A DNA stretch of 64,000 nucleotides from Kalymmatonema hyalinum WJT4-NPBG1 (GTDB lineage Bacteria; Cyanobacteriota; Cyanobacteriia; Cyanobacteriales; Nostocaceae). The DNA lies in NCBI GenBank assembly GCA_019359075.1, contig JAHHIB010000006.1, positions 82,392-146,391 of the forward strand. Direction: 5' to 3'. Shown here piece by piece: positions 1 through 9,663 of this stretch; within the stretch, counting starts at the first letter, position 1, and the number at the start of each line of letters is the position of its first letter. A model generated the notes under the pieces. It was not told the DNA's origin and ran no database searches. It saw only the letters and a list, made by a program, of their open reading frames with translations. A program made the position numbers and the translations under genes.

Positions 1-2
1 AA

Positions 3-2183
3 TTCAACCGTAGTGAAGTACCACCCATTCCCAACCCTCTTATTCTTGATGAAGCAGGGCTTAGGGAAAAACAAACTAGCGATTTTCATATCAAACACCT
101 AGTTCTGGAAAACGAACAATCAGTTCCCTTCCTCGACCGTGGTTGGGTTAAGCTTCAAGATAAGTATATCGGTGTGCTGCAATTTAGCGAGAAACCCCAA
201 GGATGGGTTGATGAATACGACCAACTACGATACCTGTGGGAAGTCATATCCAAAGAAAAAATCTCCGACACGGAAATTATATGCCAGCTATCCAAAGCAA
301 ATCAAGGGCTAGCAAAAACAGCTTTACAACGCATAACCAAACAGTCAATTACATCTAGTGCCATGTCTGCGGATAAAGGCTCCATCGATGTTAAGGCAAA
401 CATGAACATTGAAGAAGCTGTACGGGCACAAGAAACTATCCTCAGAGGTTCTATCCCCATCCACACAGCAGTTGTTTTTTGTATCCATCGTCACACTCGT
501 TCTCAACTAGATGAAGCTTGCAAGTATCTGTCTAGCTGCTTTCTACGACCAGCGGTAGTTGATAGAGAAGTAGAATACACATGGAAAACTTGGCTGCAAA
601 CAATACCTATTATTTGGGAGAATTTACTAACAAAGCCATTTAACCGCCGCCTTCCATATTTCTCTTGTGAAGTACCAGGAATCATGCCCTTAGTACGCAC
701 CGCCACAGGTGATAAAAATGGGTTTGAACTGATCGCCGAAGAGGGAGGAACACCCGTACATCTCGACTTGTACAATCAGCATAAAAACTTGGCTGTCTTC
801 GGTACTACCCGTGCTGGTAAATCTGTACTAGTCGCAGGATTATTAACACCAGCCCTGGCGCAAGGTATCCCCGTTATCGCCCTGGACTATCCCAAGCCTG
901 ATGGGAGTTCCACATTTACCGACTATACCAAATTCATGGGAACAGAAGGGGCGTATTTTGATATTAGCAAAGAATCAAACAATTTATTTGAATTACCCGA
1001 TTTGAGGGGGTATGAACCTGAAGTTATTAAGGAGCGCATGACTGATTTCAAGGATTTTTTGAAATCAACACTCCTGACAATGGTACTAGGGACAAACCCG
1101 ATAGGAGTCAGTCCCACAATGATATCAAATATCGAGAGTATTATTACAATTGCAATTGAAACATTTTTTAATGATGATGATATCAAGCTTCGGTATAAAC
1201 TCGCTCTAGAAAATGGAGTAGGAACAACCGAATGGGTAGATATACCAACTCTTAAAGATTTCTACAATTACTGCTCACCGGGATTTATTAAGCTTGATTC
1301 AATTGCTAATAATAGTAAGGAAATACTTGATGCATTAGACCACATTAGGTTACGATTAAAGTTCTGGTTAAATTCACGAGTTGGTCAATCAATCGCTAAT
1401 CCATCTAGCTTTAAAACTGATGCCAGACTACTCGTATTTGCACTGCGTTCACTTTCTTCAGAAGCAGATGCAGCAGTCCTCGCACTCAGCGCTTATGCAG
1501 CTGCCTTGCGTCGTGCTTTATCATCTAAAGCAAGTATCTTCTTCCTTGACGAAGCACCGATTCTCTTTTCTTTCGAGTCAATTGCCGAACTTATTGGAAG
1601 ACTCTGTGCCAACGGTGCAAAAGCTGGTATACGTGTTATTTTATCAGCACAAGAGCCAGAAAGTATATTTCATAGTAAATCTGCTGACAAAATATTCGCG
1701 AATATTACTACACGGTTGATAGGGAGAATTCAAACATCAGCAGTAGACCCGTTTGTTAACCGATTCAAATACCCATCAGAAATTATCTCACGCAATAGTA
1801 CCGAAGCTTTTTTCCCGAAGCAAGAAAGTATTTACTCGCAGTGGTTACTTGATGATAATGGCAAACTAACCTTCTGTCGTTATTATCCTGCTTATTGCTT
1901 ACTTGCAGCAGTAGCAAACAACCCAAACGAGCAAGAACTCCGTACTTTATTCCTTAAGAAATATGCCAATAATCCAATGCTTGGAATGGTGAGGTTTACG
2001 GAAGCTTACGTACAGATGATTCGTGGAGATGAGTTAAGTCAAGATGCGAAAGAACTACTGGAAATACTGGATAAAAATAACGGTACGCAATTAAAGCTAG
2101 TACAAACTATAGAAGAAAAATTAACTAATAATCAGGTTAATCTACCTGATGAAAAATCAATAATTCCTAGACAAGTGGCTTAG
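3..2183 (+). CDS. VirB4/TraC-type conjugation ATPase (5' end outside window)
   Basis: This is the ATPase that energises a type IV secretion (conjugation) apparatus at the inner membrane. The frame is open back to the window edge, so the start is missing; a GTG at 174 is only an internal candidate. A Walker A motif (GTTRAGKS) lies at about nt 801-824. A Walker B-like IFFLDEAP lies at about nt 1537-1560, followed by a VILSAQEPES segment that resembles the sensor region of VirB4/TraC/HerA-FtsK ATPases. The next genes encode secretion-channel-like proteins on the same strand with short gaps, which supports the T4SS role. It could be a TraG/VirD4-type ATPase instead, but a separate VirD4-like gene follows at 9664, so VirB4 is preferred. 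Confidence 0.8.
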   Translation, partial: FNRSEVPPIPNPLILDEAGLREKQTSDFHIKHLVLENEQSVPFLDRGWVKLQDKYIGVLQFSEKPQGWVDEYDQLRYLWEVISKEKISDTEIICQLSKANQGLAKTALQRITKQSITSSAMSADKGSIDVKANMNIEEAVRAQETILRGSIPIHTAVVFCIHRHTRSQLDEACKYLSSCFLRPAVVDREVEYTWKTWLQTIPIIWENLLTKPFNRRLPYFSCEVPGIMPLVRTATGDKNGFELIAEEGGTPVHLDLYNQHKNLAVFGTTRAGKSVLVAGLLTPALAQGIPVIALDYPKPDGSSTFTDYTKFMGTEGAYFDISKESNNLFELPDLRGYEPEVIKERMTDFKDFLKSTLLTMVLGTNPIGVSPTMISNIESIITIAIETFFNDDDIKLRYKLALENGVGTTEWVDIPTLKDFYNYCSPGFIKLDSIANNSKEILDALDHIRLRLKFWLNSRVGQSIANPSSFKTDARLLVFALRSLSSEADAAVLALSAYAAALRRALSSKASIFFLDEAPILFSFESIAELIGRLCANGAKAGIRVILSAQEPESIFHSKSADKIFANITTRLIGRIQTSAVDPFVNRFKYPSEIISRNSTEAFFPKQESIYSQWLLDDNGKLTFCRYYPAYCLLAAVANNPNEQELRTLFLKKYANNPMLGMVRFTEAYVQMIRGDELSQDAKELLEILDKNNGTQLKLVQTIEEKLTNNQVNLPDEKSIIPRQVA

Positions 2184-2221
2184 TTTTCATTGCCACGTTA
2201 GTTAATTTATCCAGCAAATGT

Positions 2222-2968
2222 ATGAAACTAAAGTTAAAGTTTAAACCAACTAAAGTAGTTATAATCGGGTCAGCAATTGGTCTTGTGACTCTCTTCGGTG
2301 CAACCCCCAGTTATGCCTTCTCAGTTAAAGATTTCTTTCATGGGATTTTAGGCGAACTCAATAGCTATTTTGAACAAACCAAAAGCGAACTAACCGCAGT
2401 GATAAATGAAAGCTGGGGTGGGATGAAAGGGGAAGCAAAAACTGCTACCAACAATGCAACCGGAACTATGGGTTTACCAGACCCTGTAAAAAGTGCAGAC
2501 AAACTCAAAAACCAACTCAAAGGCAAGGGTAACTGGAACGAAAGCAATACTGTCGAGGGTGCAGTTTTTGCTGGTAACGAACTGGAACGCGAAACCACCC
2601 GTGCTACAGTTGAAAGCGTTTTGGGAGAAAAAGGGCAAGAACGCACCAAGAAGGAAATTGAAGCAACCCAACAAACAGTAGCCGACGCGCAAGATTTGGC
2701 AAACCAAGCTCAAGGTATGGATGCTTCGCAGAATATCCTCAAGGTAATCGCTGCTCAAAACGCCCAAATTGTCTCGATGTTGGGACAGTCCCGTACTGAT
2801 GGACTGCAACAAAGGCATGATGCACAGCAAACTAACCTCATGCTATCCCAAATTGCCGAACAAGGCGCAAGCGATCGCCGCCGTCAAAACCTAATAATGG
2901 ACGGCATAACCGCCCAATACATGGAAATCAGCGGGTTTAGCTCTCTCAAAACGACTGCTGGTAAATAG
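2222..2968 (+). CDS. secreted VirB5/TrbJ-like T4SS protein
   Basis: The 248-residue product starts with a lysine-rich stretch and a hydrophobic core ending in ATPSYA, a typical Sec signal peptide cleaved near residue 32. The rest is hydrophilic, helical and rich in Gln, Ala and Asn. Its C-terminal third (QNILKVIAAQNAQIVSMLGQ) looks like the helical Gln-rich part of VirB5/TrbJ minor pilus proteins. It starts 38 bases after the VirB4 gene and precedes a VirB6/TrbL-like gene, which matches the order of other T4SS operons. No sharp motif is present, so the family call rests on signal peptide, composition and position. Confidence 0.55.
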   Translation: MKLKLKFKPTKVVIIGSAIGLVTLFGATPSYAFSVKDFFHGILGELNSYFEQTKSELTAVINESWGGMKGEAKTATNNATGTMGLPDPVKSADKLKNQLKGKGNWNESNTVEGAVFAGNELERETTRATVESVLGEKGQERTKKEIEATQQTVADAQDLANQAQGMDASQNILKVIAAQNAQIVSMLGQSRTDGLQQRHDAQQTNLMLSQIAEQGASDRRRQNLIMDGITAQYMEISGFSSLKTTAGK

Positions 2969-3085
2969 TTTGTTGTAAACGGTCATGCGGACACTCCCTT
3001 CAAGTTAGGAAACTCGCCCACAGGGGTGTCCTCTCTATTGCAGAGATGACCCCCTCGCCATCAGCCACCAAGTCATCAAAGCAAC

Positions 3086-4234
3086 ATGTTAGAACATCTC
3101 GTAATTGCAACCGATCCATTTTTTGGACAAGACATTTTAGAAAATGCTGCTGGGGGAGCGCAACTCGTAGCAGAAGGATTTAACGAACTTTGGCAAGAAA
3201 CCCTCAACGGCAACTTATATGGCTCGATGTGCAAAGTTGGTCAGTTCTTTGCGATCGCGACTCTCACCCTTTTTATGGTCGAATTGGGCAAAAACTGGAT
3301 AAATCAAGAGGACATGAAAGCTCTCTCCAGTTGGATATGGCCCATTATAGTTGTCGGGCTACTAACTAGCAATGGCGCATTACTCAGAAGTGGGACACTC
3401 GCCATACGCGGATATATTAATACTGTCAATAATGATATTCTCGAATTTACCGCTGCTGGAGCAAATTTAGAAGTAGCGTTTAACCGAGCCGTCGCCAATA
3501 TTGCCCTCCAACAGCAAGTCGGAGCAGCAATGGAAAGATGTCGCTCAATTCCAGGTAACACAAGTGATTCAATTGCTTGCTTGCAGCGAGCAGAAGCTGA
3601 ACTCAAAACATCTGCACCGAAATTGTTTAAAGGAGAAGCTCCCGACAGCGGTAGCTGGGAATTTAACCCCTTAAAAAGTTTGTCAGATGCTGCATACGCA
3701 CTCGAAAGTCTCTCCCCCGGTCAAATTGCCGAAAAAATAGGTAACTCCATCACCAGTGCGATTGGTTCGATGATAACCGGGTTTGTTGCGGTCATCCTTC
3801 TGGCTCTAAACAATGCCTACCAATGGGGAATTGAGTTCACAATGCTTTTAACCGCTTTACTTGGTCCATTAGCAGTCGGCGGTTCGCTACTCCCCTTTGG
3901 CGCTAAACCCATTTTCGCTTGGTTAACTGGTTATTTTTCAGTTGGAATGGCAAAACTTTGCTTCAACATCATTATTGGGCTATGCGGACAACTCATTGCC
4001 AATTCCGAACAAAACCAACCAATGATTTTCTTATTATTTGTGGGATTGGTTTCTCCTATTCTTGCATCTGCATTAGCCGCTGGTGGTGGACTCGCAGTTT
4101 GGACGGGACTCGGTAAAGTCACATCATTTGGATCTGAAGTTGTAGCAGGAATTGCCACTGGTGGAGCAAGCACAGCAGCAACAGTAGCTATCAATACCAC
4201 AAAACTTATCGCTTCAAAAACCAGGAACAGATAA
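3086..4234 (+). CDS. VirB6/TrbL-like polytopic T4SS membrane protein
   Basis: The 382-residue product has several hydrophobic segments: about residues 50-65, 83-100, 228-245, 250-275, 280-310 and 315-345. The central loop is long and polar with Cys residues. The C-terminal half (TMLLTALLGPLAVGGSLLPF, then LTGYFSVGMAKL) matches the TrbL/VirB6 pattern of inner-membrane channel proteins. The Gly/Ala-rich tail is also typical. It sits between VirB5-like and VirB8-like genes and ends 6 bases before the next start, so co-translation is likely. Confidence 0.7.
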   Translation: MLEHLVIATDPFFGQDILENAAGGAQLVAEGFNELWQETLNGNLYGSMCKVGQFFAIATLTLFMVELGKNWINQEDMKALSSWIWPIIVVGLLTSNGALLRSGTLAIRGYINTVNNDILEFTAAGANLEVAFNRAVANIALQQQVGAAMERCRSIPGNTSDSIACLQRAEAELKTSAPKLFKGEAPDSGSWEFNPLKSLSDAAYALESLSPGQIAEKIGNSITSAIGSMITGFVAVILLALNNAYQWGIEFTMLLTALLGPLAVGGSLLPFGAKPIFAWLTGYFSVGMAKLCFNIIIGLCGQLIANSEQNQPMIFLLFVGLVSPILASALAAGGGLAVWTGLGKVTSFGSEVVAGIATGGASTAATVAINTTKLIASKTRNR

Positions 4235-4240
4235 TCAACC

Positions 4241-5023
4241 ATGCTCAAATCAAAATCAAAATCACAGCCACTTCGCCTCCTCAGTTACGGACAATCTACA
4301 TCAGCACCAGTTGCAATTACAACTACAGTAGGCGCAGCAGCAGGCATACTCTCTCTTTTATTACAATTTGTCAATTTTGGAGCAAATTCTGCTGCTGCCA
4401 AATACATGAAAGGTATGACATTTGTACAACTCCAAGATGGAACAACCGCAGCAGCTAAAACTCTTGGTCCTGGAGAAAGAACTAACGAAACTGTGAAAAC
4501 TTTCGTCACCAATAGCATGGTGAAGTTATTCAACTGGGATGGAATTATCAACACCGACGAAAATGGTAAGCTCATTCAAAAAGTTGATAAGGGAGTAGAA
4601 ATCGAAACCGAAAATGGAAGTAGAAGAAAAATTCCCAGTGATGTTTGGTCAGCAGCATTTACTTTATCTGAAAACCAAGATTTTCGTGCCAGCTTCCTCA
4701 AAAAACTAGCTGAAACAATTCCTGAAGGTATACTCTCTGGGCAAGGTACAGTCACACTCGTCACCAACTACATCTCTGAACCGAGAAAAATATCTTCAGG
4801 CAAGTGGGAAGTTGATATTATCGCCAGTTTAGTTACGTTTAATGGCGAAAGAAACAAAAGTAAAGGTTTACCTTTTAATAAAACAATAACTGTTGCAGCA
4901 GTAGATACACCACAGAATCCACCTCAAACTACTGATATTGCTCAAAAAGTGTACCAAGCCAGACTTTCTGGTTTAGAAATTATTCAAATTGTCGATTATG
5001 AACTCGGTAAAAAGAAAATATAG
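4241..5023 (+). CDS. VirB8-like T4SS assembly protein (bitopic)
   Basis: The 260-residue product has a basic N-terminus, one hydrophobic segment (about residues 25-50, VAITTTVGAAAGILSLLLQF), then a polar domain. This fits an inner-membrane anchor with a periplasmic domain, as in VirB8/TrbF. The polar part has alternating strands and ends with VYQARLSGLEIIQIVDYELG, which is compatible with the NTF2-like fold of VirB8, but I see no diagnostic motif. Its place between TrbL-like and VirB10-like genes is the main argument. An unrelated cyanobacterial T4SS accessory protein remains possible. Confidence 0.5.
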   Translation: MLKSKSKSQPLRLLSYGQSTSAPVAITTTVGAAAGILSLLLQFVNFGANSAAAKYMKGMTFVQLQDGTTAAAKTLGPGERTNETVKTFVTNSMVKLFNWDGIINTDENGKLIQKVDKGVEIETENGSRRKIPSDVWSAAFTLSENQDFRASFLKKLAETIPEGILSGQGTVTLVTNYISEPRKISSGKWEVDIIASLVTFNGERNKSKGLPFNKTITVAAVDTPQNPPQTTDIAQKVYQARLSGLEIIQIVDYELGKKKI

Positions 5024-5062
5024 CACGAAAAATTAAGTTTTAGTAATAATTTTACAAGAATT

Positions 5063-6814
5063 ATGTTACAGTTCCAATCCAACAATCAAGACAAGGTTAA
5101 TAATAACGGGAATTTACAACAAGCTAATTCTGTTGATGCACTCTTACCGTTAGATGAGGAATTAGTGAAAAATCCCGAATCTGAAGATAAATTAGAAGAA
5201 GAGGGGGAAGGGAAAGAGGAAGAAAACCCCGCAGCCGTTCAAACCAAACACGACTTTGTAACTTCTCCCTGGTCAAGACTTGGTATTATTGGAGGTGCAT
5301 TTGGAGTAGGTTTTCTAGTCATGTTTGTCGTCCTTAACGGCATGATGAACAGTGGCAGCAATACTGCCCAAACTCCAGTTGCACTCTCCTCTCCTACTCC
5401 CACATCCACACCATCCGAAGAGAAAGATGGGGATGTTTATGCAAAACTAGCGCTGCAAAAGCAACAGCAAGAACTTGAAACACTCAACGGTAAAGAGGAA
5501 GAAACTAAAGACAATAATACTGAACAAGAAACTCTAAATAAAGAAAAACAAGGGTTAGCTACCACCGACACAAACACTAACAAAACAGCAAGTCAAACTA
5601 GAGTTACTCCCCAACAGACACCTCCCCCTTCCAAGAGACAGGTATATCAGGAACCAAACCCCGAAAGCGAATACAGACTAAGACGCAGTGCAGTACTCGC
5701 ATCTCGTTCCATCGAACCCAAAAGCCCTACTGCAACTTTCCCGAGAATAACTTTACCAATTAGTAGAAATAATACTGCTCCCGCACGCACAACCTCATCA
5801 CTCAGCGCTCTTCGTATATCAGAAACACCAAAAGACCCCCTCGCCGAACTCGAACGCCTGCGTAACTTAGGAAGTATCGGTAGAGTTGAATATACCAGCG
5901 CTGACAACACCATCGTTGCAAGCAAGGTAAGTGAAGAAGAAGTACTCAATAGCGATGAAACACCCCGTCGCCGTCGCCGCAACCGTCGCAGTGAAACAAG
6001 CGAAACAAGCGTTGAAAACACAATCAACAGTACAGCCAACAACACAGGGGAGGTTGAAGAACTGCGTCCCCGGTGGGAACCAACTCGCAATACAGCCAAG
6101 TTTACTGCATCTTATAGCAAGCAAACCCAACTCGCTTCTGTTAACTACTTGAGTGATGAAGCCCAAATTTTAGAGGAAAGACAAACTCAATATTTAGTAG
6201 TAGGTTCTTCTGCAAGCGCTACCTTGGTTACTCCCCTGATACTTGCCCAAGGCAGTACAAATAACAATATCAGGTTTGTTGCTCGCCTAGATGAACCAAT
6301 CAAAAGTAATACAGGTGGAATAGCCATCCCTGCTGGCACCCAGGTAGCAGTTGCTATGACTGGTGTAGATAGTGGATTTAATATCACCGCCCAAGTCAGC
6401 GCCATACTCAAAGATGGTACTGAATACCCCATCTCCCCCGGCGCAATCTCAATCCTGGGTAAAGGTAACACCCCCCTTATTGCCCGTCCCTACAAAGATA
6501 AGGGGGGTGAAATCGCTCTTGGTGACGCCACTCTCGGTACTATCGCCGGACTTGCAAAGGTGGGGGAAATTATCAACCAGCCTGAAGAAATAACCGAAGA
6601 TTTACTGTTCGGTGGTAGTCGCACCCGTTCTAGAGGCAATAACCGCAATATCGCAGGTGCATTTTTACAAGGTGCATTCGGCAAAGTTGCTGAAACTATG
6701 GGCAGCCGCACTCAAAAGGCTACTAGTGAAATTACCAGCCGTCCCAACATCTGGTATGTACCTGCCAATACCAAAATTTCTATTGTCGTCAATCGCTCTA
6801 TCAAACTGTATTAA
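5063..6814 (+). CDS. VirB10/TrbI-like T4SS energy-coupling scaffold
   Basis: The 583-residue product has an acidic cytoplasmic N-terminus, a single membrane segment at about residues 72-92 and a long Pro/Thr/Ser/Glu-rich linker. A basic patch (RRRRRNRR) follows near residue 305. The C-terminal domain contains FVARLDEPIKSNTGGIAIPA and GTQVAVAM, which resembles the beta-barrel core of VirB10/TrbI. VirB10 spans the inner membrane, periplasm and outer membrane complex. It lies upstream of the VirB9-like gene with only 3 bases between them. The linker is highly repetitive in composition, which is usual for this family. Confidence 0.75.
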   Translation: MLQFQSNNQDKVNNNGNLQQANSVDALLPLDEELVKNPESEDKLEEEGEGKEEENPAAVQTKHDFVTSPWSRLGIIGGAFGVGFLVMFVVLNGMMNSGSNTAQTPVALSSPTPTSTPSEEKDGDVYAKLALQKQQQELETLNGKEEETKDNNTEQETLNKEKQGLATTDTNTNKTASQTRVTPQQTPPPSKRQVYQEPNPESEYRLRRSAVLASRSIEPKSPTATFPRITLPISRNNTAPARTTSSLSALRISETPKDPLAELERLRNLGSIGRVEYTSADNTIVASKVSEEEVLNSDETPRRRRRNRRSETSETSVENTINSTANNTGEVEELRPRWEPTRNTAKFTASYSKQTQLASVNYLSDEAQILEERQTQYLVVGSSASATLVTPLILAQGSTNNNIRFVARLDEPIKSNTGGIAIPAGTQVAVAMTGVDSGFNITAQVSAILKDGTEYPISPGAISILGKGNTPLIARPYKDKGGEIALGDATLGTIAGLAKVGEIINQPEEITEDLLFGGSRTRSRGNNRNIAGAFLQGAFGKVAETMGSRTQKATSEITSRPNIWYVPANTKISIVVNRSIKLY

Positions 6815-6817
6815 GCC

Positions 6818-7645
6818 GTGAAAGCTAGATATTTATTCGGTTTCAGCTTACTTTTCTTCAGCGCGAGCGCACCGCTCGTACTACCTGTACAAACCGCTAC
6901 AGCAGGTATCGTAAGGCAGGTGCAAGCATCCCAGGTATCAGGAGAAAAAGCGACTGGGCAAACAGTCAAGGTATGGGCGGGACACGGGGTATCCATTTCG
7001 TTTTACCGCACTGAGGAAGTTATTAAAAAAATCTGGTTGGACGATCCCTCTAAGTTCGTAATTGATGTGGATGGATGTTTGGAAGGATTAGGGAGATGTT
7101 CAAAAGAAGGAACAGGAGCAGGACTTATTCACCTTCGCCGTATCGAAACAGTAAAAATCCCCGGTTTGCCACAAGCTACCTACGGCGCACATCTCACTGT
7201 AATCACTGAATCTGGAAGTACCAAAAAATCCTATCACTTTCGTATTGTACCCGGTACAGGAAAACCCGAATACAGCCAATTAGAAATTATGGGCGATTCA
7301 AGCAATGACCGGGAACTTAGACAACCAAAAGCTGATTACACCGCTATATCTGATAGCAAGTATATCGCCAAAGGAATGCAGTTTGCACTTTCCAAACAGT
7401 GGATAACCAGTGATACCCCGCTGTGGGAAAGACTAACCAAACTCGTTGAGTTGCGATCGCTTGGAGAAGAACTCACCATCGCTGCAAGCAACGCCGGGGT
7501 ATCGATGCAGGTGGTTGAAAAACTTATGCGACTGGGCGGCAAACGCCTTCTCGAAATGCCCCCACGTTCACTCAACACCCAACAAGTTAATACAAATAAT
7601 ACTCAACTTACACCATTCAATCTAGTTGTTGAAAAGAAGAGATAA
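6818..7645 (+). CDS. VirB9/TrbG-like T4SS outer-membrane-complex protein
   Basis: The start is a GTG 3 bases after the VirB10-like stop. The 275-residue product has a signal peptide (residues 1 to about 29, ending ATAG). The following domain (VKVWAGHGVSISFYRTEEVI, then KIWLDDPSKFVIDVDG) resembles the N-terminal beta domain of VirB9/TrbG, which reads strands as hypersensitive pairs around conserved Trp/Asp residues. VirB9 partners VirB10 in the core complex, and the two genes are adjacent here. Two Cys residues (DGCLEGLGRC) are unusual and could form a disulphide or mark a lineage-specific variant. Confidence 0.55.
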   Translation: MKARYLFGFSLLFFSASAPLVLPVQTATAGIVRQVQASQVSGEKATGQTVKVWAGHGVSISFYRTEEVIKKIWLDDPSKFVIDVDGCLEGLGRCSKEGTGAGLIHLRRIETVKIPGLPQATYGAHLTVITESGSTKKSYHFRIVPGTGKPEYSQLEIMGDSSNDRELRQPKADYTAISDSKYIAKGMQFALSKQWITSDTPLWERLTKLVELRSLGEELTIAASNAGVSMQVVEKLMRLGGKRLLEMPPRSLNTQQVNTNNTQLTPFNLVVEKKR

Positions 7646-7647
7646 TT

Positions 7648-9237
7648 ATGGAAACCAGAAACGTTACAACAGATCATCAAAAACTTAAAGCCATAAATTT
7701 TATAGCACATCAGGAAACCCCACAGGAGGAGAGAAGTGAGCGGGGGAATACCATCCACGTAAACGATGAAATAGTGGCAATTGTTCCAGTTTCAACGACT
7801 GTACCCAACCAACCTACGAATAATCGCAGTCAGGGATACCAATGGCGGGAAGCAAAAATGAATACATGGCGGTATCTCATGGTTGCTGGTATGGTAGCAG
7901 GACTCGCCCTGCACGGGTTAATGAGATTCGGGGGTAGCTACAATATCGGCAGTCTCGTATTTGGGGATAAAGCTGTCGCAGCTACACCAACAAATGTTTC
8001 AAATTTGAGAGAAGTTGCTGGGGCGATACTCCCTCCAGCACTAGACGCAAAGCGGCTTCCCGCAGGGTACTTTGGGAACACTTCGGCAAACCTCTCCTCG
8101 AATGATTCAAATTTGAATCATTCGACCAAACAAGCTAAAACACTGAAAGAACAACCTCTTGCGGTCAAATATGTCAACGGTATTCCCGTCCCCGACTGGA
8201 GCAAAATGAACTTTGAGAACATGAAGTTAAAGGAAGCGGGTTCAGTAGAATTTCCCAATGTCAAAAACCCCGGCATGAAAGAAAAGCGCGTCTGGAGTGC
8301 AGGACAGTCGCTTGCTCTTGTAATGGAACTAGGGGATTTTGAAGCAACTGAATTCAAAATCGAAAACCTCAACCTCAAACAAATATCGCTTGTTACAGGT
8401 ATAAACCTCAAGGATTTCAAGCTCTCAGATTTTGAGACTCTTAAATGGCAAACACTTGGAGATTTAGCAGAAGCTATCCCAGGACTGGAAAATAAAGATA
8501 TTGCCGATATACCCGCCCTTGATGATTATGTTGCTAAAGTAACAGGGGATAGCTACACAAGTCAAACTGTCGGGGAAGCACTCAACAATTACCCCCAACT
8601 TGAAAAAGCGGAACTCGGTAAATATATTAAGCTCGACCAATACAAACTCAGCAGTATCCCCGGCATTGAGAAAGCTATACTCAAGGAATTTACCAACTGG
8701 CAGAATACCACGATCGCCAAAGTACCGGGATTGGGGAAAGTACCATTTGATGAGTTTCCAGGAGTACCAGTACCCGATGTCAGCTTTGTCGGCAAGGTAG
8801 ATATGGTACTTAAAGAGGTAGAAAACGGTAGGTGGAAATCAATATCGGGTAGTTATCAAGAAGGGTTCAACGTACCCTGCTACAACTTTGAATGTGCTCA
8901 CATCGAGGTAGCTGGAAGCGATATCCTCACTGGCGCAACCTGGATGTCAGGTAAATTCCAAAAGGTAAGAGGTGGATTTGGAATACTGGGTAAACTCAAC
9001 GGTGGGAAGGAACCAACCGGACGCCACCCCTTTGGTAAATCATTTAAACACGTCCTGTGGGATGTCAAAGAATCGACAGGTACAGTAACAAGCGCGATGT
9101 TCTTCCGCATCTGCAAACGCGGATGGATTGACTTGGGATGTTCACCCTATTTTATCGGACCAGTCCCCTTCTTTGAGTACAAGGAGATGGACCCTATCAT
9201 CTTAGGCGCACCCCTCACTGTACCGAAAAAACCTTAA
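7648..9237 (+). CDS. T4SS-linked bitopic protein of unknown function (529 aa)
   Basis: I do not recognise this family. The start follows the VirB9-like stop by 2 bases, so it belongs to the same operon. About 74 cytoplasmic residues precede one membrane segment (about 75-92, YLMVAGMVAGLALHG). A low-complexity linker follows. Residues about 200-390 contain degenerate repeats of an IPGLE/IPGIE/VPGLG type alternating with short helices. The C-terminal domain (about 400-529) has five Cys, with pairs in NVPCYNFECAH and RICKRGWIDLGCS, and conserved-looking Gly/Trp residues, suggesting a disulphide-bonded periplasmic fold. A role in the conjugation channel or cell-wall passage is inference from position only. 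Confidence 0.6.
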   Translation: METRNVTTDHQKLKAINFIAHQETPQEERSERGNTIHVNDEIVAIVPVSTTVPNQPTNNRSQGYQWREAKMNTWRYLMVAGMVAGLALHGLMRFGGSYNIGSLVFGDKAVAATPTNVSNLREVAGAILPPALDAKRLPAGYFGNTSANLSSNDSNLNHSTKQAKTLKEQPLAVKYVNGIPVPDWSKMNFENMKLKEAGSVEFPNVKNPGMKEKRVWSAGQSLALVMELGDFEATEFKIENLNLKQISLVTGINLKDFKLSDFETLKWQTLGDLAEAIPGLENKDIADIPALDDYVAKVTGDSYTSQTVGEALNNYPQLEKAELGKYIKLDQYKLSSIPGIEKAILKEFTNWQNTTIAKVPGLGKVPFDEFPGVPVPDVSFVGKVDMVLKEVENGRWKSISGSYQEGFNVPCYNFECAHIEVAGSDILTGATWMSGKFQKVRGGFGILGKLNGGKEPTGRHPFGKSFKHVLWDVKESTGTVTSAMFFRICKRGWIDLGCSPYFIGPVPFFEYKEMDPIILGAPLTVPKKP

Positions 9238-9377
9238 GAAGAACGCAGAACCCAGAATGCAGCTTGGGCTGAATATCCCCATGAATTCTCTTGATTTGAC
9301 AAGGAAAGAACTTTTATTTCCTCCATGCCATCTCTGTTGGGGGCTTTAAACTCAACTTGCCAGCAGGTGAAATCCTG

Positions 9378-9518
9378 GAAAAAACCGGACAACCTTCACC
9401 CACTCGTTGGGATTTGAGGATTAATCTTTGAGGGCGGTCAAATTGCCCCTATCCAGAGATGTCCGGGTTTAAAAAGTTGATTTGTAGGGCAATTTGACCA
9501 AGGTTGTCCGGTTTTTTC
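9378..9518. repeat. nested inverted repeats in the gap before the coupling-protein gene
   Basis: The 426-base gap 9238-9663 has no gene. It holds two nested inverted repeats. GAAAAAACCGGACAACCTT (9378-9396) is exactly complementary to 9500-9518. GGTCAAATTGCCC (9436-9448) is exactly complementary to 9487-9499. The two right arms abut; the two left arms are 39 bases apart. A strand could form a cruciform or a long interrupted stem. Its position just upstream of the VirD4-like gene could suit a transfer origin, a regulator site or an RNA structure. None of these is proven. Confidence 0.7.
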
Positions 9519-9663
9519 TGGACCAAATGGTACACCCACAAAGCACACTCGTCATTCTGACGACTGACGCCTCTGTTCTTTCTTGGTAAGTAATACCCTT
9601 TGGCTCAGAATTTGAATCAAGACAATTTTTAAAAGTTTCTTCAAACACCACACCAGAAGGAAT

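Noticed and set aside
5647..6099. 150-codon minus-strand frame inside the VirB10-like gene
   Set aside because: It mirrors the Pro/Ser/Arg-rich linker of the plus-strand gene and has a low-complexity Leu/Arg/Ser sequence. It is an antisense shadow.
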